DNA of 64,000 bases from Cyclina sinensis (lineage: Eukaryota; Mollusca; Bivalvia; Venerida; Veneridae), in assembly GCA_012932295.1 (NCBI GenBank), contig JAAONU010000013.1, positions 41,616,627 to 41,680,626 on the forward strand, given 5' to 3'. Under the pieces are notes generated by a model. That model did no database searches. It was not told the origin of the DNA and worked only from the letters and a program-made list of their open reading frames with translations. The position numbers and the translations under genes were made by a program. The stretch's first letter is position 1. Each line of letters opens with the position of its first letter. Below, piece by piece: positions 1 through 12,517 of this stretch.

Positions 1-3000
1 AATTCAAGGTATGTCTTGGGTCTCGTTACTAGCTAACTTTCAGATAGTTGATGTTTTATCCAGTTAGTGAAACCGTAGAGAAGATATAACGTTGTGTTAA
101 GCTGTTTGAATTATGGAATTAATCGTTAAAAGCATAGTTTTAACACATATGTTAAATTAATCCTTTTATTTTAGCACAGTTGATCTTTGTAAGTGAATCT
201 GCGTCTTTCACGATGAGGGGATTCTATTCTCGAAATATCTTTTACCAGCGTGAACTGACTCTTAAAATTCAGCAAAAAAATATCAAAAAGCGTAATGTCA
301 AATCAGGCAACATAAAAATGTCAAGAAAAATTACTATACCACCATTATGTTATAATAGGCCTTATTTATTGCAACTTCCTTTCTACGCAATTCTTAGAAA
401 TGAAAAAAAATGTTTTCATTACAGAATATCTTTCAGTTGTCAGACTGGTATATAGTTAGTGTATGTGATGTGTTTGTTTGTTTTTTATGTATTTTTTATA
501 GGTAATTTAAAATTGATACAATACAAAATGTGTAAGATAGTTGAAAATACAACACAATTTTAATTAGCCTCTGTCAGCAAAACAATATTTACAAAAATAC
601 ATTACAGTAGAAAAATCTAGTCGTTCAAATTAATTGTAAAATATGTTTTTATTGTTATTTGAACGTTCTTTATATTTCCTTGCAAAGCAATCTATCACAG
701 GAAAACTGTAGCTATAATAACGCCTACACACTCTGTGTTATGAATCCATTTTGCGAACAGTATTAAATTTCTTACTGATTATATCAGAGCCATTAAAACC
801 ATTCACAAAACAGCACAAAAGATTCATGACTCAGATTTTTAAACCTTTTTAAACGAAAAGGTTTAAACATCTAATTTCCGTTATAAATGGTTGTAACAAC
901 CTAAATATAATTTAGCTTCCACTTAAAAATAACTGTAAAGTATTATGTTTGCACCGTAAGGTCAATCGTTCTCATTTCAGTGTATTCTTTGACAGTAGAA
1001 CAAGCAGGTGTTATGCTTCAGGTAATATGTTATATAAGTCGTGAGTTCAAATAGTTTCAACTTCAATTTTGTCAAGAACGCTATTTAGCACAATGTTTCT
1101 AGTACATACGCAATACAATAAATAACTCTTCCTAATCTACAGCAATATTATGAAGTAAATGACCAGTCTATTCCCCTTATGTTTATATATTGACTCGATT
1201 CAGAAATATCTAAATTAAATTTGTAATTTCATTTTTTTTCACAATCTGGTAAAAATCATCTGACATATGAAACAGTTACTTTTGGTTTCGTCTATCATTC
1301 TAATTATGACGTAACTAATATTTCAATAAATTGTTTCTCTGTTACTCTCTTAAACTTACTTACCATACTCAACGCTTTTATCGCATCCAAATATAATTCA
1401 GAACTGTAAGACGGAACTGTCAAGAAAACAGAGCATTCGAGCGAATTTTTAGCCAGACGTTCTAAAAGACAGATGAATGAATGAATACCATCTGTCTCAA
1501 CAATACCATGGAAATAAACTTAAGAAGCCTTATTCTTTAGTCCGAAAACAAAACACCTTGTCAAAAACAGTTCATTCTCTTGGTAAACTAATGTGATTAC
1601 TACTTCTAACAATGCCATGTATAAAACCTGTTTTCTCTTGTTAATTACATTTGCCTTAGAACCAGCCCGATGCAAAACATTAAAGGAAGTACAGGGCGAA
1701 AACATAATCAATTTATGTGACTTAAGTAAAACGAAGAAGAAGACACCAGACGGAATAGAGAATCCTTAGAAAGCCATTAATTAACCATTAATTAAATTCA
1801 AGTAATTCAATATGCTGAATGCATTGAATTTTAATGAAAACCTGAGGAAATGCCATTCAACAGTTGAATGAGAGAAGTACAATTGAACGTTTGATGAAAT
1901 TACCAAACAACTCCAACATAATTAGTTGTCGCATTGTTTCAATACTTTCCAAACACATTCTGCTATTAGAGCTAATGTCGGCAGGCCTTGTTACATGAAG
2001 CTAAGCAGGAAGCTGAAAAAATCACATGGGTCTTTTGCAATATAATGTAGCCGCTGTTCTCCTCAGCCATTAACAAACGCATCAAATATGTCAATACACG
2101 TTAACATTTGATTACATGTCATTGCCAATCAGTCTGAATTTAGTACCTCTTAAGAAGCTCTTCATAGTGTGCACCTCTGTAAAGGATTGTAACTGGACAT
2201 GATAGATGAATAAAATATATTCTACATAGGTACATGAGGATTAGATATTATCTATGATTAAAACTATTGGAGCCTCACATAACTGACACTGTATATCTTT
2301 GTATGAATCTGAATACCAGTGATATGGCATTTCCATTTCCGGGTCAGTGACCCAATAGTCATTGTGTGTATAAAGCTGATTCTCTCAAAATGAAAAGGGA
2401 ACTTGGAAATGAATCACTGTCCTTAGATTATACAATTGCACACCAGTGACTAAAATATTCGCCCAGGAAGAATAACGTATATTATTATAACGTGACCATA
2501 TCAGCAAATACAACAAATTAATAAGACTTCTATATACGCTACCTTTATTTTTTCTGTAATCCATTTATATGGTTATCATTTGAGTAAATCATTTCATTAG
2601 GACCCTTAGAAAAAAATGCATAACATCTCTTAAGAGGCAGAGACTACGGAATTGTATTCTTCCTGTAATACATTTAGTAGAACATTTATGGCAATCGAGA
2701 AGTGTTGAAATAAAATGCTTTATTCAAAGCTATTCGACTGGCATAACAGTCTGATAAAAATATTTTTAAACGGCTAATCATGTTATTAAGCAGTCTTTGT
2801 CAAAGAATTGTCCGCCTAACCTTACGGCAATAGTCTTACAAGAAAAGAGTAAAGTAAATGTAAGTTAAAAAGGACAGAATAGGCTTTTGCTTATTTGCCT
2901 TTGATGTTGGTTTTAAGGTATTTTTGTTACTTATGATTGACGTGAAAAGCTTAGACGGACTAATGAAAACAATGACTGTAAGATTGCAGAAAAAATCGGA

Positions 3001-4862
3001 TGAACATATCAGGAAATTGCTTCATCAATTATATGTATGTTCATGGAAATGAGAAAGGTTTCTATGGTATGAAAATAATCGAGATGAAATATCAATGTCA
3101 AAAAGCGTTCCTAACGAAAATATTTTCCACGAAACAGACGCACAAACATCAGACACTTATCGACCGCTTAGTGAAAAAACTATTGTAATACGTAAAATCA
3201 GAGGAAAATACAATAGTTTTGACTGAGTCCTCAACATACAAAAAAAGAACAACGATTTAAATCTTTGATGTTTAGGGAATTGCTCTTTGGCACATGATTG
3301 GCAATTCACGCTCGCCCGCTCACAAAACTTTACATGCTATACACATGGGAGACCAAGTGAGTGACGTGAAATTAACTAATTCAAGGGTGGGAAAATCATA
3401 TCAGCGACATTGCTGATTGATGATCTAGGAGCAACAAATAATTGACCGAAAACGAGTATCCCGAGTATTTCTATTAGGAGGACTGTCATAGTGAACGATA
3501 TATGTCTATATTAAAAGGTAGTGTTTCGACCAGTGTTTGCGCTGAAAAAATTCTGACGACTAAGGATAAAACGATGCAAATATGGACAATGCTTATATAG
3601 ACACCAGGTCTATAACGCAACAGAGTTATTAAAAAGAAAGGCGATAACATGTAAAGTAAGGAACAGTCGGACATAGGAACTGTCTTTTGAGCTACGAGGA
3701 TGTAGCTATTTATAATTCTTTGAATACAAGTTTAACTAAGGATTCGGTGTAAGTTTACTTAAACAGATTTTAAAGGAATGAATGTTCGGTAAACACTAAC
3801 AGTCAATGAACATAATAAAGAATCATCAAACGTTCCCCCTTTTTAAGTTTTGTTTTCTATTATTTCATATTCTGCCAGAGACTCAGGCTGTATATGTTTG
3901 CTACCCTTCTATATGGTATATTTCTTACTGTAGCTTTACTTCGCTATGCAAAATTAATACGCGTAGCATCGTCTGCTTCGGTAGCAGGCGAACACAAGTA
4001 TCATTCGGTCATATTATGGATATTTCTGACACTGAACTGGCTCGGGCATTATAAAGTTGAAAGTAAATGTGTGTATTAATACTTAGCCGAGGACGCTATA
4101 AAATTGTTTAACAGGAACATAAAAGATAAAATTTTGATTTGAAATGCTCATAAATAACAAATTTATTTCATATGATTAGACACTTGTAATAGTGAACCAG
4201 AAGTAAATCAGATTAAAATTCATACAATAGGTAACATGATCAATAAGAAGTGAGGTTATTGTGTCCAGCTGTCACTTGTTGCCTCTTACAATCACAGAAT
4301 TTAATAACACCACCTACAGCTTTAACTTAATAGGCTTTGTTACATGCAGAACAATGAAATATGTGTTCATGCACGAGAAATTATACACGCTCTGTATTTG
4401 AAATTGTTTTATATCAGCAATATGTCAGCCTCGTATTTTATTCGATATTGCATTTTAAGATGTAAGGAAAATTATAACCATGGTTTCTTGTTACAGACAA
4501 ACATGAAATAAAGAACTCATTGCAGGATATTGTAAACAATTGTCATGCTCAGCCTGGCAAATAGTAAATTATTTCTCTATCTATTATTTACATCGTTGAA
4601 ATCTTGTTAATGTATTATATTTATACATGCATTCATACATTCATTGTTTCAATATGCAAAAATGAATATCGTTTTAAAAGCGATGTCAGTATACATGCTA
4701 TATTTAGTTATATGTTTTGGTTAGTTTTGGACGAGCTTACTAGATAGTTAAATATTTTGATTGATTTCTTTTCAACATAATATCTCATTGTTTTCTTATA
4801 ACTGCCACTTGTTGACTTGGTGAAAACCTTTAAACTCCGTATGTGTCGAGCAAAATGTAACT
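1..4862. other. No gene recognised
   Basis: AT-rich sequence with frequent stops in all frames; the longest open frames (60-91 codons) lack protein-like composition or splice sites. No repeat with clear ends was seen. It lies beyond the last cassette and could hold the 3' end of the minus-strand gene. Confidence 0.5.
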
Positions 4863-5090
4863 TTAACCCATTAATGCCTATCGTCCACAAAATACGACAA
4901 AGGCAAACAGCGCAGACCCAGATCAGTCACCGCAATATGTAGCGTGTGATCAGGGTCTACACTGTTTGCATGAAGGACTTTTTTCCTGAATAGAATCAAA
5001 TTGAAAATTTAATCCAGAAACCCTTTTAACTGAAAATGGATTCGTCCAACTAACAAAGATGGCATAATTCATTGGGCATAAATTGGTTAA
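4863..5090 (-). mobile_element. TTAACCCATT-type miniature inverted-repeat element, copy 1
   Basis: The block starts TTAACCCATTAATGCC and ends with its inverse (GGGCATAAATTGGTTAA, one difference in the core). An internal inverted pair, CAGACCCAGATCA and TGATCAGGGTCTA, can fold. It is the reverse complement, strongly diverged, of the block at 21648-21864. No coding capacity, consistent with a non-autonomous DNA transposon. Confidence 0.7.
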
Positions 5091-7099
5091 CGATGCCCAT
5101 TCAATCTATTATTACTTCTCATTTACTTAGACTTCTAGTCTTCAGAGGGAAATTATATATGATATAAAGAATATAAGCTTTTAGGATAACGTATCATTTT
5201 TTGTATTAGGTGGTATCGTGGGAATGAGTTTGAGTACAGATATATATAAAATCTGAAGAAAGCTTCGTATAGTCAGGAGTACAAATGCCAAAACTCTAGC
5301 AAATCACACCTACAGACGTCTTTAAATTCTTTTTGTTAAATCATCATCCTATCATTAGTTTTAAATCTTTATAGAAATTATGCAGTTTCCTTGAATTGCT
5401 AGGCGGAAGTAATACACAACTTACAAATAGAAAAAAAAACTGCGCTACAGAATATTTTTATTACGACCTAGGTATAGCTGCTCTGCACTTTGAGCCTACT
5501 CGCCTTTTGTTTCAAGAAATTAATCATTTACAATACATGAAACTTAATTATCACTAATGAAACTTCATCTGACATTTGATTATCACTTACTTTTTGTGCT
5601 TTCACTAAAATAGACTTAAAACAACATTTCTAACAAACAATGTGGTCAAATATTACACAGCAATCCCAATCTATTTTCAAGTTGTTAACAATAATAATTT
5701 TAGTCGTGAACTGAACTCAAACTTTACCCCCACACAAGTCATATTATGTACAATATTGTATCTGATGTCTTTTAGGGAAAGCTAGGTAGACATGTGATCT
5801 CTTTTTTCTGAGCATGTATAAAAAGATAAAAAAAGAGGTTTGGCAAATTAAAATTAGCAAAACAACGGTTGGCCTTGGCTAGAAACAGTTGCTATATCAA
5901 GTATTGTATCAGCGTATTATATGCTGACTTTGGCACTTATAACTTTTCAGTGTTTGGTTCAATTAAATACAATGACGTAAAATGTTCAAAAAATGCATCT
6001 TTCTTGCTCTCTATTTAATTATTCAAAATCTGAGTTGACACTAATCTCTGGTAAGACAGATTCAGGAACAGACCAAATCACTTTGTTCAGGAAATAGCTG
6101 CCTGGAATGAAGGACTGTGCCAAAAATTCTCGTACATTATTGTTGGGTAGCTAACAGTTTCACAGAATCATGTCCAATTACATTACTATTACAAAATACG
6201 CATATTTTGAAAGCTGTAAATTGATACAAGCCTAAAACATTAAAGGGGCTGTGCTCCAGATGACACAAAAAAGAAAGTTTTCTTGTATTATAAATTTCTT
6301 GTGATATTTATGATTAATGCTTAAAAACTGACTAACTGACAAAAAATAAGTCAGGTAATCACATTATAAATTGATATTTTTCCTTTCATAGTGCTATACC
6401 GTAACGCGACGGTATAACTATATTGTATAAGATTTAAAGTAAGCAATAGTTATTTCAGATGCGGCGATAGTGGTGACAGTTAAAGCGATGTTAATATTTT
6501 GTTAACATGAGGGTCAAGAGTTCAAATCTTTAAGTAAAAATAAAATTTATATAAAATATGGAGTTCAGCCTCTTTAAAAGAAAGAAAAATAGTATAAAAA
6601 GTTTCGCAGCTTAAATCTATTTAAAACAAAAATAAACCGAAAGGATGACTGGAATTTATACAGTGCATTTTCATAAATAGTACAATTAAGCTTTGCAATG
6701 ATAAGTTTCGTAGACTCTATGTCCAAACGATTTGTAAATCCCATCGGCACATGCGTTACTAAGTAACATAGCTGTTGGGAACATGGACACAAAGTCGTGT
6801 ATGCAAAACTTGACAAAGCCATTATAATCATCATAATGTTCAACACTTAAACATTGTCCATGATACAACTTCAAGGAAAAGAAACTTCGAGAACAAAATA
6901 TATAGAAATACAAAGCTTTAAAAATGAGTAAAGTCTGATAAAAACAACATAGAAAGACTGAAGCATAAAACTGGAAACAACTCTGCACATGTTATATATC
7001 TAAACAAGTTGTGTGCACGTGCTTTAAGAAGATTAACAATTGTTATCTTTTATTTATTAAGACTCACCCACGTCGTGTTTAACTGAAAAATGCAATTAC
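5091..7099. other. No gene established; one ORF of note
   Basis: AT-rich. A minus-strand frame at 6686-6988 includes 60 codons after a fair acceptor (TTCCTTGAAG at about 6873) and would be in phase with cassette A. No related sequence was found beside cassettes B or D, so it is not called. Confidence 0.4.
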
Positions 7100-7212
7100 C
7101 TTTCGTTCCTTGTTCACGAGTATTGAATCAAAGTATGACTGGTCCACTGTATAGCCTCTTCTCAGTTTCATTTTTTGTTTCTTTCGGTTAAATCTTGTTA
7201 ATGACATTCTAG
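7100..7212 (-). CDS. 36-codon exon-like cassette, copy A
   Basis: On the minus strand ATG at 7207 opens 36 codons: MSLTRFNRKKQKMKLRRGYT, then VDQSYFDSILVNKERK, ending at a donor GTAATT at 7099. It differs from copy D at four residues although 15 kb apart. AG at -7/-6 before the ATG gives the same possible phase-1 acceptor, and the donor side is phase 0. A possible following ORF at 6686-6988 is not supported by the other copies, so no downstream exon is claimed. Confidence 0.5.
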
Positions 7213-9154
7213 CTCTGTTTCACATATTTACTAATCAGCTAACGTCTGTACATGAAAATCGACATTACGTTCCTTTTAAATATGAATTAGTGAAATGTCA
7301 CATTTTTAAAATACAGAGTTTTTTTCTGTTCACAACAGACCACAGTTTTCTTCCTCTGAAGTGACTTTTCAACAAAGTACAACAACCCATTTCAAATCCA
7401 TTAAAACAGAAGAAAGACTTGCACAAAAAAATATACAAATTCAATGTAATTTCTGCAAACTTTTGTTTCGTTTCCCATGTACCACCGTCGAAAGTTCAAT
7501 GTATTTCTAAAACATATCGTAGAAGTGTCTCTTAAATATTTATATCGCTTTCTCTATGTATCACAACAACTATCATTGAAGCTTTCAAGTCATATCGAGT
7601 TGACAAACAGTATCCATTTCCCCAGCTTCGGAAGCTGCGACTGTTTACTTGTACTGAATATCGGAAGAAAGTTTATCCATTAATATAAATACAGAGTTCA
7701 AATCCGAATCATACACCGACACAGAATTTCTCCTTCATCTTTTAAGCAAGATCTCAACGAAGCAGAGAGTAAGAATTATTCACTTTTTTTTTCTTTCTAG
7801 AAATTCTTAACGAAAGACATTTGTAAAATGATATTTTTAAGCGTTTCCCTTGGAACAATCTATGTCACCTTTGTTAAAAAGAATGATATTAAAACAAACT
7901 TTATTACTATTTTATATGTTATAGCAATAACTTTCCAATACAAAAGTTTGAGGCATATCTGATGCGCATATCTGCCTGTTAAATAGACTCTGTAGAGTCT
8001 ACCTCAATAAATACTGCCGTCATAATAAGTTATTGTCTTTTGAAATATACTACTGTATCATGTAGAATCATATGCTAGAAATGTTATCAAGTAAACAATC
8101 AAATCACAGCACGTAGGTGAATATAAATTTCAAAGACATCTATCTAGTTCAAATGATTGTTTGGATATATTAAGCTGAAAATCATTAAAAGCGGAGTATG
8201 GTCCTTAAATTTCCAAAAGGACATTTCATGTATTTAGTGTGTGTGTTCAGTGCAAAAAAAAATCTTACGTGTAGTTCAAACCGTTATTAAGCGATTTATT
8301 TAATTCCATATTCATAAGCGCATTAACACGACGTCACTTCACCATACATAGTCACGTATCAAATATGAACATGGAGTCTGATCCATTCCATTTAGTTCAA
8401 GTTTCAAGACTGTGTATACTTTGTCCTTTCTTTTGCCTTTTATTTATCAATCGCACATTCGTTATGTTTGTTACAAAATCCTATCTGCCATAGGCCTCAT
8501 GACTTATCACATGCCCTTAGATAATTTGCATTTAGTGGTTGCAACTTCCAGTAAGTGAACCAGTTAATGCAGTAAAAATATGTGAATGTCTTAGCCGTTT
8601 AAATACCTGTTAGAAGCATAGTTATTAAAATCCTGATATTTTAGTATTTTTTTGTCTCTGTAAAGGAAAATATGACCTTAAAGATTAAAATGTCGTCTGC
8701 TTCCATTTTCTGTTTAAAATGAAAAAAAAATCGAAAGAATATCGACTCTCCCGCAAAGAACGTTGCGTCCTTAATTTCAAGCTTTTAAACTTTCAGATTA
8801 AGGCTGTTTTATTACATAATTCCAATGAATAATTCATCAACAGCGAAGAAGCACAATTTCTATGGAACATATACACTTAATCTGAATCTGTTTTTATCAT
8901 ACTAATTAACAACACTGAGATACATTCCAACACAATGAATAATAAATAAATGTATAATATAGCAGCATCTGCATTAATCTAAAGTGTCAAACTAGTATCA
9001 CGAATATTAAACTGAACGATAAAAACAAAAGAGAATAGAAGTGTTCTCAGAACCACATGCAGTACTTCGTGACAGAAAAGCTAAAAAAATATGTCAAAGC
9101 ACTTTGAAAAGGAAATATAGAAATAAAACAACACCTGACTTAGTTGGTATTTAA
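7213..9154. other. No gene recognised between cassette A and the 9.2-kb repeat
   Basis: AT-rich non-coding sequence. There are weak traces of similarity to the regions upstream of cassettes B and D, consistent with old duplication, but nothing alignable by eye over long distance. Confidence 0.4.
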
Positions 9155-10612
9155 ACAAGAGGGCCATGATGGCCCTGGATCGCTCACCTGAGTACTTTGG
9201 CTGTAGGTTTGCTGCTAAGCAGTATTTCATTTTTTAATTGAAAATATGTAATTGCCTACAAATCAAATATGTAAAATATCAGTCAATAAATAAAGACTCT
9301 ATGACAGAAAGTAGAAATATCTATTATAAGCTATGGTGACCTTGACCTTGACCCAGTGACCTCAAACCCTACCCATGGGTAGACGTCCATGCAAGGAACC
9401 TATATACTGAATATCAAAGATATTGGTCTATAAATGAAGGCTCTATGAGGTGCAGTAGATAAATCTATTTTTAGCCTCCATGACCTTTAACCTAATCTAA
9501 TAATTTCAAAAAGCTTGATAAAGCTTGCTTCATGCCAAATTTTAAAATTCTAGGCCTTGTGGTTTCAGACAAGAAGATTTTTAAAGATTTTCTTCTATAC
9601 TGCTATTTAAAACTTGTGACCCCTCGGGTGGGGCCAATAGTGACCCCAGTGAAATTTATCAAAGAAACTAGGTAGAGGTCCACTAGATAATGCTGCATAA
9701 CAAAGATCTAAGCTGTAGGCATTGAGGTTTCCAGTAAGACGATTTTTAAAGATTGCCTTTTTTACATATTAAGGGCCCCCGGGGGCGGGGCCAATTTTGA
9801 CCCCGGGGCCAACATATAAACAATACTGGTAAAGGTTCTCAACACAATACTCCACACCAAATATCTAAGGTCTAGTCCTATTAATTTTGGAGAAAAATGA
9901 TTTTTCATGTTTTTCCTATATTACTATAAGTAAACCAAGAGAACCCTGGGGCGTGGCCCATTTTGACCCAGGGGACATAATTTGAACAAACTTGATAGAG
10001 GTCCACTAGACAATGCTGCACACCAAATATCTAAACTCTACGCCTTGCGGATTCTGACAATAAGATTTTTTAAAGTTTTTTCCTAGTATAACTCTATATT
10101 AAACATTTGACCCCTCGGAGCCATTTTTGACCAAGGAGCCATGATTTGAATAAACTTGGTAGAGGTCCACTGGACAATGCCGCACACCAAATATCCAAAC
10201 TCTAGGCCTTGTGGTTTCAGACAAGAAGATTTTTAAATTTTTTCCTATATAATTCCATGTAAAATTAGTGACCCCTTGGGCAGGGCCATTTTTTGATTTG
10301 AACAAACTTGGTAAAGGTCCACCTGATGCTTCATACCAAATATCTAAGCTCCAGGCCTTGTAGTTCGGGAGAAGAAGATTTTTTAAGTTCCAACTTTGAA
10401 AATCTATTTTTAGCTTCTGTAGCCTAGAAATGCAATGTACCTGAACCATTTGAACAATTTTGGTAAAGCTTCATGCAAGTAACATTCCTGCCAAGTTTCA
10501 GCAAGATTGGCCCAGCAGTTCAGGAGAAGAAGTTGTTTGAAGTAAAAGTTGACGACGCACGCACGCACGGACGGACGGACTACGGACATCAGGCGATCAC
10601 AAAAGCTCACCT
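9155..10612 (+). repeat. Composite repeat headed by ACAAGAGGGCCATGATGGCCC, with ~162-bp internal monomers
   Basis: The 5' end is ACAAGAGGGCCATGATGGCCC followed by ATCGCTCACCTGAG; GGGCCATGATGGCCC is a hairpin with a single-base loop. Inside, a motif of the type CTAGGCCTTGTGGTTTCAG recurs near 9548, 9714, 9876, 10038, 10201 and 10348. That is six degenerate monomers of about 162 bp, each also carrying GTGACCCC..GGGCC and GGTAGAGGTCCACT. The 3' part holds GACGACGCACGCACGCACGG and GCGATCACAAAAGCTCACC. Open frames of up to 116 codons on the minus strand are by-products of the repeat. Probably a non-autonomous mobile repeat common in bivalves. Confidence 0.75.
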
Positions 10613-11251
10613 TGGGACCTTTGGATGTAGCAAAAATAACTGAACCTGTTATTTTTTCCTTTTGGTATGTCAATATTTCATTTAAGTGGGAACACAAATT
10701 TCGTTTCATATAACTAACTTGTTCTAACAATCGTTGTAAATGGTAGGCCTACTAGGTAGCATGACTGTCACGTAAACGAAACGCTCGGTTTCTATGCCAA
10801 ACAGAAAAGTAATTATTAAAACTTTCTAAAGGCTAAACATACTTTGCTATTATGCAGCATTGTTGTATTGATATCAATGCACAGTACATGTATACTGTTT
10901 TGAAGAACATTTATTTTACACACCCCCATGTAGATTCTTAGAACCGGTGAGTGTCTGCCGATTCGTGAAGTCAAGTCATATCAAGAATAGGAAAATATTT
11001 TGAAGAAACAGCCTGTGAAAGAACCTAACCAGAAACAGATTAAACAACGAAAATCGTCTTACACAATGACATCATTAAAATATGAGCTTGAAAAGAATAA
11101 GATGCTTTAAAGATATTTAAATATTTTATATTAAAAATATTTCAAATCGAATCCAAACAACGGTGAAAATGTCATTATCGTTCTTAAAATTACAGTCAAT
11201 ATACTGAATATTATTCCGTTACTATATAGCCACATCCTGTTAACTGGTCGC

Positions 11252-11364
11252 CTTTCGCTCCATGTTCATAAATACTGAATAGAAATAACACTGATCCATC
11301 GTGTATTCTCGCTTCAGTCTCAATTTTAGTTTCTCCCTACTCGACCTTCTAAATGGCATCCTCA
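11252..11364 (-). CDS. 36-codon exon-like cassette, copy B (diverged)
   Basis: On the minus strand ATG at 11359 opens exactly 36 codons: MPFRRSSREKLKLRLKREYT, then MDQCYFYSVFMNMERK. It keeps the length, the basic first half, YTMDQ-Y-F and the terminal ERK, despite many base changes and no in-frame stop. The base after the donor G is C (AAAG-GCGACC), so the usual GT donor is lost; a GC donor in this context would be poor. An AG occurs at the same -7/-6 position before the ATG as in copies A and D. It may be a recently disabled exon or one with non-canonical splicing. Confidence 0.4.
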
Positions 11365-12421
11365 CTACTAGTACCTTTTTTCCTTTTATCTCTAATGTTT
11401 TCTATTTTTGTTCATAATATATCAATGACTTCTATATAGGAGAAAGTCCTTCTGAAACATTCGATTATTCTGAAACCATTTCCTATCAAAATACTTGAAC
11501 CGCCCATTCTGTTTTTAAGTTTGTTTCGCTGTTTCAAAGTGTATGAGAAATGCATATAGTATAATTCTAAGGTTTTTACTTAAAAAGATAATACAACATT
11601 AATTTCCTAGCTTCACACTAAACGGCAAGGCCTTCTTTTCCCTTATTTCTAGTTTGGATCACAATTACTGAAACAGTTTTAAGATAGAGAACGACTAATA
11701 TATGTGTTTAAAAAACCAGGACACAAAATAAACAAACAAAACGCTTATCCACTAGTTTCGTTTTTCTTTTCTTTGCGGCATTGTCAAAGGTTTATTAGTG
11801 CATCCATGTTATATGTAATTAAAGATATTGAAACTTTTTACATCTATTGCGACCAGAAACCTGTGTATTCACAAATATACTGGATAACGATGTAGGTTAA
11901 CCAGTAATACTTAGAGAAAATACGTTTCTGAGTCAAACTCTACTTCAGATATTTTTCCTACATTTCTTTTTCGTAGCAATTATATTACATAAATCAGAAA
12001 CATACGTTTTTAAATGTTTTGTCTCATTTTTGTAATAATTACTGAACGAATCTGAAATCACGTACTTTCAATCTTTATGAAAGACTCTAATTGTGATTGA
12101 TGTATAGATATGTAAAGAATGTGGTAAAAACAACAGAGTTATGCATATCGTGTCACTGTATCAGAATTACTTTCAAAAGTGGGATCTAACGGCATATAAC
12201 TGGTGCGCATTTCTGTCAACATGATCAATGTCAAATACATTATTTCTGTTGTCATGTTCTATTGAAGCACATAACATTATAGTTTCATGTCCAACATGAA
12301 TTTATCAATGAAAAAGTATGCAGTCTGAATTTTGTATGCACTATACCTCCAAATATCAGAAATATTTTTTTTCTCTTCTCAAGCAAATGGGTTTTTAAAG
12401 GTGTGTATAACTATGAATTAA

Positions 12422-12517
12422 AATGTGCAGAACAAAATGGTATGTTTTAAATGGTACGTTTTAAATGTGAAGAACAAAATGGTACGTTTTAAATGTGAAG
12501 AACAAAATGGTACGTTT
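12422..12517 (+). repeat. 28-bp minisatellite, about 3.4 copies
   Basis: The unit GTACGTTTTAAATGTGAAGA plus ACAAAATG repeats nearly perfectly three times. It makes a short open frame of KMVRFKCEEQN repeats with no other sign of coding. Confidence 0.8.

Noticed and set aside
6686..6988. 100-codon minus-strand ORF as a second exon after cassette A
   Set aside because: Phase would fit, but no equivalent beside cassettes B or D and no recognisable domain.
10099..10730. Minus-strand ORFs of 116 and 106 codons
   Set aside because: They lie inside the tandem monomers of the 9155 repeat element.
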